From positions 50,156-114,155 of the forward strand of contig QOPG01000002.1 in assembly GCA_003331585.1 (NCBI GenBank): a stretch of DNA of 64,000 nt, in the 5' to 3' direction. The notes beneath the pieces are model-generated. The model worked only from the letters and a program-made list of their open reading frames with translations. It was not told where the DNA came from and made no database searches. Shown piece by piece: positions 57,698 to 64,000 of this stretch. Numbering within the stretch: position 1 is the stretch's first letter; every line of letters begins with the position of its first letter. Position numbers and translations under genes: made by a program. The stretch comes from Gammaproteobacteria bacterium (GTDB taxonomy: Bacteria > Pseudomonadota > Gammaproteobacteria > Steroidobacterales > Woeseiaceae).

Positions 57698-59005
57698 ATG
57701 CCTAAAACAATTTTTAATCATATCTCAAAAATTAAATTTCGTGGAAGTGAGAATAGAGATCCGCTCTCTTTCAACTGGTACGAAGAAGATAAAGTGATAC
57801 TTGGTAAAAGCATGAAAGATCATCTAAGGATCGCGATCTGTTATTGGCATTCTTTCAATTGGGGAGGTAATGATGTTTTTGGAGAAACTACGTTTAACAG
57901 GCCTTGGTTATTAAATCCCACTTCACATAAAGAAGCATTGAAGAAACTCGATTCTGCTTTTGATTTTTTTAATAAGATCGGAGCTCCTTATTTTTGTTTT
58001 CATGATGTTGATATGGCTGCACGCGGAGAAACAGTAAAAGAATTATCAGAAAATCTTAAAAAAATGATAGATCCTCTCTCATTAAAGATGGAAGAAAACG
58101 ATACTCAATTATTATGGGGCACTGCAAATCTTTTCAGTCACCCTAGATATATGGCAGGGGCAGCGACTAATCCTGATCCAGAAGTGTTCAAATGTGCAGC
58201 ATTTCAAGTAAAAAATATGTTGGAGGCAACACATCAACTTAAGGGTAAAAATTATGTTCTATGGGGAGGCAGAGAAGGATACGACACACTTTTAAATACC
58301 GATATAAAAAAAGAATTATCTCAATACGCAAGATTTTTAAGTCTAATTGTGGAGCATAAGGAAAAAATTGGGTTTAAAGGTCAGCTGCTGATTGAGCCAA
58401 AACCTCATGAACCAACAAAACATCAGTATGATCGCGATGCAGCAACAGTAATCGCTTTTCTTGAAAAATATAATTTACGGGATCACATCAAACTTAATAT
58501 TGAGGCAAACCACGCAACATTAGCAGGTTCATCTTTTGAGCATGAAGTTGCTAATGCGTTTGCATTTAATGCCTTTGGGTCAATAGATATTAATCGTGGT
58601 GATCCCCAAAATGGATGGGATACAGACCAATTTAATAATGATTGCAAAGAAATGACGATGATAATCAAAAATATTATTATGAATGGTGGCTTTAAGAATG
58701 GCGGATTTAATTTTGATGCAAAACTCAGACGACAGAGTATTGATACAGAAGATCTATTCACAGCACATATAGGTGGAATTGACATCCTAGCAAAAGCACT
58801 TATTAACGCTGCAACTATGATCAAGGATGACTATTTGGAGTCTTTTAAAAAATCAAGATATCAGGATTGGAATAAAGAAGAAGCTCAAAAGATACTCGCT
58901 GGCGAAATAAGTCTCGATGACATGTCTAAAAATATCATTGAACCAAAACCAAAATCTGGGAAACAAGAGTTACTAGAAAAATATTTAAGCAATATAACTG
59001 ATTGA
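57698..59005 (+). CDS. xylA: Xylose isomerase
   Basis: RIAICYWHSFNWGGNDVFG, FCFHDVDMAARGE, VLWGGREGYDTLLNTD, LIEPKPHEPTKHQYD, GFNFDAKLRRQS. Confidence 0.96.
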   Translation: MPKTIFNHISKIKFRGSENRDPLSFNWYEEDKVILGKSMKDHLRIAICYWHSFNWGGNDVFGETTFNRPWLLNPTSHKEALKKLDSAFDFFNKIGAPYFCFHDVDMAARGETVKELSENLKKMIDPLSLKMEENDTQLLWGTANLFSHPRYMAGAATNPDPEVFKCAAFQVKNMLEATHQLKGKNYVLWGGREGYDTLLNTDIKKELSQYARFLSLIVEHKEKIGFKGQLLIEPKPHEPTKHQYDRDAATVIAFLEKYNLRDHIKLNIEANHATLAGSSFEHEVANAFAFNAFGSIDINRGDPQNGWDTDQFNNDCKEMTMIIKNIIMNGGFKNGGFNFDAKLRRQSIDTEDLFTAHIGGIDILAKALINAATMIKDDYLESFKKSRYQDWNKEEAQKILAGEISLDDMSKNIIEPKPKSGKQELLEKYLSNITD

Positions 59006-59011
59006 GAGTAA

Positions 59012-59506
59012 TTACAAGTCCAGTCGAGTTTTTGCTATTAGAATTCCATTTGCATCTGCGTATAGCCAATTTCCTGGCTGAACCATTACGCTATTGATTG
59101 TGAGAATTGAGTCAATTTTTCCTTTATTTTCTTTTTTACTTTTTCTGGGGCAAGTGCCAAGCGCCATAACACCGATCTCAAGTTCTCTCAATATCTCGAT
59201 ATCTCTAACATAACCATTAATGACAATACCAGACCATCCATTTTCTATTGCCATGGTGGCAATCATGTCACCTAAAAGTGCAACTTTACTGGATTTTTTA
59301 CCGCAAACAACAAGTATTCCTCCTTCACTTTTTTCAGACAATTTCTTTTTGACAAAAGAATTGTCTTCAAAACAATCAACAGTCGAAACTGGGCCTGAAA
59401 AAATTTTCACAGCTCCAAAATGCAAAAAATCAGTTATGACATTTGTTTCTGGAAATTTATCATTTATGTCTGGAGTCGAATTCATATTCATTTTAAAAGA
59501 AATCAA
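59012..59506 (-). CDS. RraA-like family protein (RNase E regulator / HMG-type aldolase fold)
   Basis: GPVSTVDCFEDNSFVKKKL, LLGDMIATMAIENGWSGIVINGYVRDIEIL, LGTCPRKSKKENKG. Confidence 0.85.
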   Translation of the reverse strand: MISFKMNMNSTPDINDKFPETNVITDFLHFGAVKIFSGPVSTVDCFEDNSFVKKKLSEKSEGGILVVCGKKSSKVALLGDMIATMAIENGWSGIVINGYVRDIEILRELEIGVMALGTCPRKSKKENKGKIDSILTINSVMVQPGNWLYADANGILIAKTRLDL

Positions 59507-59672
59507 AAAAGTTATTTAACACCCATCCCATCGCCACAAATAAAATGAATAATGGAAGCTTTGGAATTTCCCTTAAATCTTTTTTTGTGAAAAATAAGAA
59601 TGCCGCGATAAAAGGAACTGAAGGCATAACACCGATAACAACATAAAGAAATATGTAGTGAAAAACTGACAT
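59493..59672 (-). CDS. Small membrane protein (ATG at 59672 preferred over track start 59687)
   Basis: MSVFHYIFLYVVIGVMPSVPFIAAFLFFTKKDLREIPKLPLFILFVAMGWVLNNFFDFF; start overlaps upstream TAA (TAATG); 3' end overlaps the rraA-like start. Confidence 0.65.
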   Translation of the reverse strand: MSVFHYIFLYVVIGVMPSVPFIAAFLFFTKKDLREIPKLPLFILFVAMGWVLNNFFDFF

Positions 59673-61132
59673 TATGATTTTACACAAACATTGGTTAACT
59701 CAGAATAAAAATCCAGAGAATGTTGACCCCCCTCTCGACCAATACCAGATAATTTCATGCCACCGAAGGGAGTTCTCAAATCTCTCAAATACCAAGAGTT
59801 CACCCACACAACACCCACATTCAATTTTGATGAAATTAAATGAGCTTTATTAATATCCTTTGTCCAAATGGCAGCGGCCAATCCATATTTTGAGTCATTT
59901 GCTTTTTTGAGCACCTCATTTTCTGATTCAAATGGAGTAACGTGACATACAGGGCCAAAAACTTCATTTTTGATTAAGTCCGATTTTTCCCCTAATCCTG
60001 TAAATATTGTTGGCTCGATCCAAGAGCCTGAGTCTCTTTTGTCATCAAATATAGGAATTCCACCTCCAACTTCCAAAATACCGCCATCAGTGATTGCGGT
60101 TGAGAACGCCTTTAACACTTTTTCTCTGTGTTCTTTTGATATCAATGGCCCAAAATCCAGTGATTCTTTCTGAGGCCAATTTTCTGTTATCTTTTCAGCT
60201 TCAGATTTAAATTTTTCTAGAAACTTCTCATAGATTGATTGATGAACATACACCCTCTCGGTACACAAACACACCTGTCCGCAATTCGCAAAAACTGATT
60301 TTAATGTCCCTTCAATGGCAGCATCGAAGTCTGCATCATCAAAAATAATCGCCGCATTTTTTCCACCGAGCTCAAATGAAACTGGCTTCACTCCATCGGC
60401 TGCGGATTTCATGATTTCGGAACCGGTTGCAGATTCCCCAGTAAATGTAATGGCGTCAATATCATGATGTTTTGTGAGGTATTCGCCAGTTGATTTTGGG
60501 CCATAGCCATGGACTATATTAAAAACTCCATCTGGAAAACCCACTTCATCAACAACTTCAGCTAAAAGCGTTGCTGTTCCTGGTGTTTCTTCTGATGGTT
60601 TGGCAACTATACAATTACCGGCTGCTAACGCCGGTGCAACTTTCCATGTCAGCAGTAAAAGAGGTAAATTCCATGGTGCAATGATAGCAATTACTCCTTT
60701 GGGCTTTCTGATAGAGTAGTTAATTACTTTTGAACCATCCTCATGTTGCATTTCATAGGATTCAGTCTTGCTGATTTTTATGTAATTAGAAAAAAATCTA
60801 AAATTTTCAGCACCCCTTGGAATATCAATTAATTTTGCTTGATTCACCGGTTTTCCGGTATCTGCAACCTCTGCATCGACAAAATCATCGAATCTTTTTT
60901 CAATTGTTAAAGCAACCTTTTCTAATAAATCACATCGAGTCTTCAATGGCATATTTGACCAGTCACCATTAAAAGCATTTCTCGCTGCATCTACTGCTTT
61001 ATCAACATCTGAATTACTTGCTTCAGCAACTTTTGCTACCAGAGAACCGTCGATTGGGCTAATGTCATCAAACAAATTTTGAGAAGACTGGAATTTCCCA
61101 GCTATATAATTTTTGTAGATTATTTGACTCAA
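59672..61132 (-). CDS. Aldehyde dehydrogenase (2-hydroxymuconic/aminomuconic semialdehyde dehydrogenase-like)
   Basis: APWNLPLLLLTWKVAPALAAGNCIVAKPSE, FELGGKNAAIIFDDAD, FANCGQVCLCTERVYV, SWYLRDLRTPFGGMKLSGIGREGG. Confidence 0.92.
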   Translation of the reverse strand: MSQIIYKNYIAGKFQSSQNLFDDISPIDGSLVAKVAEASNSDVDKAVDAARNAFNGDWSNMPLKTRCDLLEKVALTIEKRFDDFVDAEVADTGKPVNQAKLIDIPRGAENFRFFSNYIKISKTESYEMQHEDGSKVINYSIRKPKGVIAIIAPWNLPLLLLTWKVAPALAAGNCIVAKPSEETPGTATLLAEVVDEVGFPDGVFNIVHGYGPKSTGEYLTKHHDIDAITFTGESATGSEIMKSAADGVKPVSFELGGKNAAIIFDDADFDAAIEGTLKSVFANCGQVCLCTERVYVHQSIYEKFLEKFKSEAEKITENWPQKESLDFGPLISKEHREKVLKAFSTAITDGGILEVGGGIPIFDDKRDSGSWIEPTIFTGLGEKSDLIKNEVFGPVCHVTPFESENEVLKKANDSKYGLAAAIWTKDINKAHLISSKLNVGVVWVNSWYLRDLRTPFGGMKLSGIGREGGQHSLDFYSELTNVCVKS

Positions 61133-61160
61133 AGTTTGATCCTCAAGATTATGATGAATA

Positions 61161-62900
61161 TTATTTTTGATACTTTAATTCACCGCCAACAAATGTCATT
61201 TCTACTTCAGCTGATGGAATTTCCCTATAATCAACAGTTAATAAATTTTTTGATAAAACCACAAAATCTGCATATTTTCCTGGTGTTAAGGTGCCCTTAA
61301 TGTCCTCCTCAAATGCTGAATAAGCACCATTGATAGTGTATGTCTCCATCGCTTCTTTTCTTGTCATTATGTGTTCTGGGTAAAACTCATCACCATTGAT
61401 CATTCTTCTGGTGACAGATGAATAATAAGAAGCAATAGGATCTATTCTCTCTACAGGAACATCAGTTCCATTCGTTATCATTGCACCCGTTTCAAATAGT
61501 GTTCTCCATGGTTGAGAGGTATCCTTCGCTCTCTCATCTCCAAGTCTGCTGGGAATCCATGGCCCATCTGATGTGCCATGAACTGCTTGAACTGAAGCAA
61601 TAACTCCTAGCTCACCAAATCTGGGTATATCACTCGGATGAATATGCTGAGCATGCTCAATTCTCCAGCGCAAATCTTCGCCTTTCACGCTCAAATCTTT
61701 CCAAACATTTTCATAGATATCTAATGTTTCTCTATTTGCTCTGTCTCCAATTGCGTGTGTATTTACTTGAAATCCATGTTTCACTGCAACTTCAGCCGTT
61801 CTTGTAATATCTTCAACTGTTTCAAGAACCAAACCTGATGTTTCCGGTAGATCCATATAAGGTTCCAATAACCATGCTCCATGTGCGCCAAGCGCTCCAT
61901 CTATTTGTTTCTTTATCGATCGTACAGTTAGAAAATCATTGCCTTCTGGAAGCATTTTATATTGTGGAAGTGCCACATCCATCATTTCATTAGACTCACC
62001 TCTAACCATTACATAAAGACGGACATCTAGCTCCCCTTCACTCTCAAGTTGTTTAAAAAAATCAATAGTTTCAAAACTTGCTCCCGCATCATGGAATGAT
62101 GTAACACCAAATTTTAGTGCTTCATCGGCTGCCATCTTGACTCTCTCTCGATTCTGATTTTCAATCTGTTGAGGTGTCATCCTTCCTTCATATTCATTTC
62201 TCGCATCTCTTATCAACCTCTGAGCTGTTTCTCTCATTAATCCGGTTGCTTTTCCTGACTGATCTCTAACTATCGTTCCACCTTCTGGATCCAGAGTATC
62301 CTTGTTAACACCGGCAATTTCTAGAGCAGCATCATTCCAAAATGCTGCGTGCCCGCTCGCGTGACCAAGAACGACGGGATTTTGAGGTGATATTTTACTC
62401 AGTGTATCGTTTATCGGAACGCCGTCTACTGCGTTATCAGGCAGACTGTTCCATTTATCCTGATGCCAGCCTCTTCCAAATATCCAATCTCCTGGTTTAG
62501 ATTTATCAACTGCTACTGCTACTTTTGAAACCACTTCTTCCCAACCGCTCACATCATTCAAATCAAGTATCTGTTTTGACCTTCCCAGGCTCATATAATG
62601 CCCGTGACCCTCGATAAAACCAGGCATAACAAAACGCCCATTAAGATTAATAACTTCGGTACTATCACTTATATAGCTCTCAATCTCTTCATCATTTCCA
62701 ACTGCAGTTATTTTGTAATCATTGATTGCCATAGCGCTGACATTTCCAATGTCTGTATCAACAGTAGTAATATAACCATTTAGTAGGACTAAATCGGCTG
62801 ATTTAATTTGATCTTTATCTGTACCAACTGAATTATCGGTACATCCGAAACACATCAATAAAAAAACCGCAGTAAACATAACAGACAAGGATTTGTACAT
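61161..62900 (-). CDS. YtcJ-like amidohydrolase, lipoprotein
   Basis: Lipobox LLMCFGC; ADLVLLNGYITTVD, FVMPGFIEGHGHYMSLG, GDWIFGRGWHQDKW, THAIGDRANRETLDIYE. Confidence 0.9.
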   Translation of the reverse strand: MYKSLSVMFTAVFLLMCFGCTDNSVGTDKDQIKSADLVLLNGYITTVDTDIGNVSAMAINDYKITAVGNDEEIESYISDSTEVINLNGRFVMPGFIEGHGHYMSLGRSKQILDLNDVSGWEEVVSKVAVAVDKSKPGDWIFGRGWHQDKWNSLPDNAVDGVPINDTLSKISPQNPVVLGHASGHAAFWNDAALEIAGVNKDTLDPEGGTIVRDQSGKATGLMRETAQRLIRDARNEYEGRMTPQQIENQNRERVKMAADEALKFGVTSFHDAGASFETIDFFKQLESEGELDVRLYVMVRGESNEMMDVALPQYKMLPEGNDFLTVRSIKKQIDGALGAHGAWLLEPYMDLPETSGLVLETVEDITRTAEVAVKHGFQVNTHAIGDRANRETLDIYENVWKDLSVKGEDLRWRIEHAQHIHPSDIPRFGELGVIASVQAVHGTSDGPWIPSRLGDERAKDTSQPWRTLFETGAMITNGTDVPVERIDPIASYYSSVTRRMINGDEFYPEHIMTRKEAMETYTINGAYSAFEEDIKGTLTPGKYADFVVLSKNLLTVDYREIPSAEVEMTFVGGELKYQK

Positions 62901-63066
62901 ATTTCTACCTCATAAAATTTGGCATTTAAAATAAAAATAATACATGTAATTTTGTATATTTCTATTTTTAAGATTTAAATTTCATACACAAGCTAATTAC
63001 AATAGCGCTTTCTTCGTGTAAATTACATAAAAATCAAATTTATAAAATTCAATTTAGGATAAACAC

Positions 63067-64000
63067 ATGCGACAGTTTTTTATATCAATATTAATGCTTT
63101 CAGTTATCAGTCAAGTTGCCTGGTCAGATGCTATTCGCCAAACAAAAGGTGATTTCTATGATGCATTCAGACAGTTAGATGTTGATCTTCCTAGCCCCAA
63201 TGTATATAGAACAGCTTCAGGTGCCCCAGGACCTCAGTACTGGCAACAAGAAGCTGATTATCACATTAAGTTAACACTGGATGAAACCAAACGTCATATA
63301 GAAGCCTCAGAAGAGATAACTTATAAAAATAATTCACCAGATACTTTAAATTATATCTGGTTGCAATTAGATCAAAATAGATTTGCCGATAACTCACTTG
63401 AAAGAAGATCTGCTGATGTAGGAAGAGGTGCTAGGGATAAAAATAGCGATAGATTGACCTATAATCAAATCGCGGTTAATCAACTCGCCAAAGATATCGA
63501 TTATGGTTATGACATAAAAAAAGTCATAGATGACAAAGGCAATCCAATTCCATTCAAAATTGTGGATACCATGATGCGTCTAGATTTAGAAGAAGCTCTT
63601 TCTCCTGGTGATAAAATAAATTTTTCTATTGATTGGTCATTCAATGTACTACTGGAAGCGCGTGTTGGCAGTAGAGGCGGATATGAATATTTTCCTGAAA
63701 CCGATACTTCAATCTTCTTTTTAGCCCAATGGTTTCCTAGGCTCGCTGCTTACACCGATTATGCAGGATGGCAACACAAATCTTTTCTTGGGCGTGGAGA
63801 ATTTACTCTTGAATTTGGAGACTACACTGTTGAGATAACTGTCCCTGACGATCACATCGTCTCAGCAACTGGTGAGCTTCAAAATCCAACAACTGTTCTC
63901 TCTAAGTTACAAAGAGATCGTTTAGAAGAAGCAGAAAACGCATCTAAACCTATCTTTATAGTCACACCTGAAGAAGCTCTCGAGAATGAAAAAAATAAAT
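63067..64000 (+). CDS. M1-family metallopeptidase N-terminal part (3' end beyond window)
   Basis: Signal peptide MRQFFISILMLSVISQVAWSDA; YWQQEADYHIKLTLDETKRHIEASEEITYKNNSPDTLNYIWLQLDQN typical of the M1 N-terminal domain; open to the window end. Confidence 0.82.
   Translation, partial: MRQFFISILMLSVISQVAWSDAIRQTKGDFYDAFRQLDVDLPSPNVYRTASGAPGPQYWQQEADYHIKLTLDETKRHIEASEEITYKNNSPDTLNYIWLQLDQNRFADNSLERRSADVGRGARDKNSDRLTYNQIAVNQLAKDIDYGYDIKKVIDDKGNPIPFKIVDTMMRLDLEEALSPGDKINFSIDWSFNVLLEARVGSRGGYEYFPETDTSIFFLAQWFPRLAAYTDYAGWQHKSFLGRGEFTLEFGDYTVEITVPDDHIVSATGELQNPTTVLSKLQRDRLEEAENASKPIFIVTPEEALENEKNK

Noticed and set aside
1-64000. CRISPR arrays, tRNA/rRNA genes, insertion sequences, prophage or defence islands
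   Set aside because: No regularly spaced repeats, cloverleaf-like intergenic segments, transposase/integrase motifs or known defence proteins were seen by eye; most intergenic gaps are under 200 bp. A tRNAscan/Infernal run would be needed to exclude small RNAs.

Overview
This is a compact, AT-rich bacterial chromosome segment, probably from a marine gammaproteobacterium. That assignment is an inference from gshA, a FadE-type acyl-CoA dehydrogenase, and the lptM-like/polA/engB/cytochrome c4/dsbA neighbourhood. Almost all of the window is protein-coding in tightly packed, often overlapping operons. I saw no rRNA, tRNA, CRISPR array, transposon or prophage. The main points are: (1) a mevalonate-pathway cluster (HMG-CoA synthase, type I IDI, an HMG-CoA reductase–mevalonate kinase fusion, phosphomevalonate kinase, diphosphomevalonate decarboxylase, polyprenyl synthase), with an A9 homopolymer exactly at the fusion junction; (2) a nine-gene co-directional catabolic operon (Rieske oxygenase, acyl-CoA dehydrogenase, class III aminotransferase, two paralogous FAD oxidoreductases, a 38-aa membrane microprotein missing from the ORF track, a small membrane protein, a GcvT-like protein, an NDP-forming acyl-CoA ligase) whose substrate I cannot name; (3) a GltD-like plus 2-oxoacid:ferredoxin oxidoreductase operon; (4) a FakA-like/DegV fusion; (5) a sulfotransferase-like/class IV aminotransferase gene pair; (6) xylose genes xylB-xylA. 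All functional names come from reading motifs and recalling families; no searches were run.
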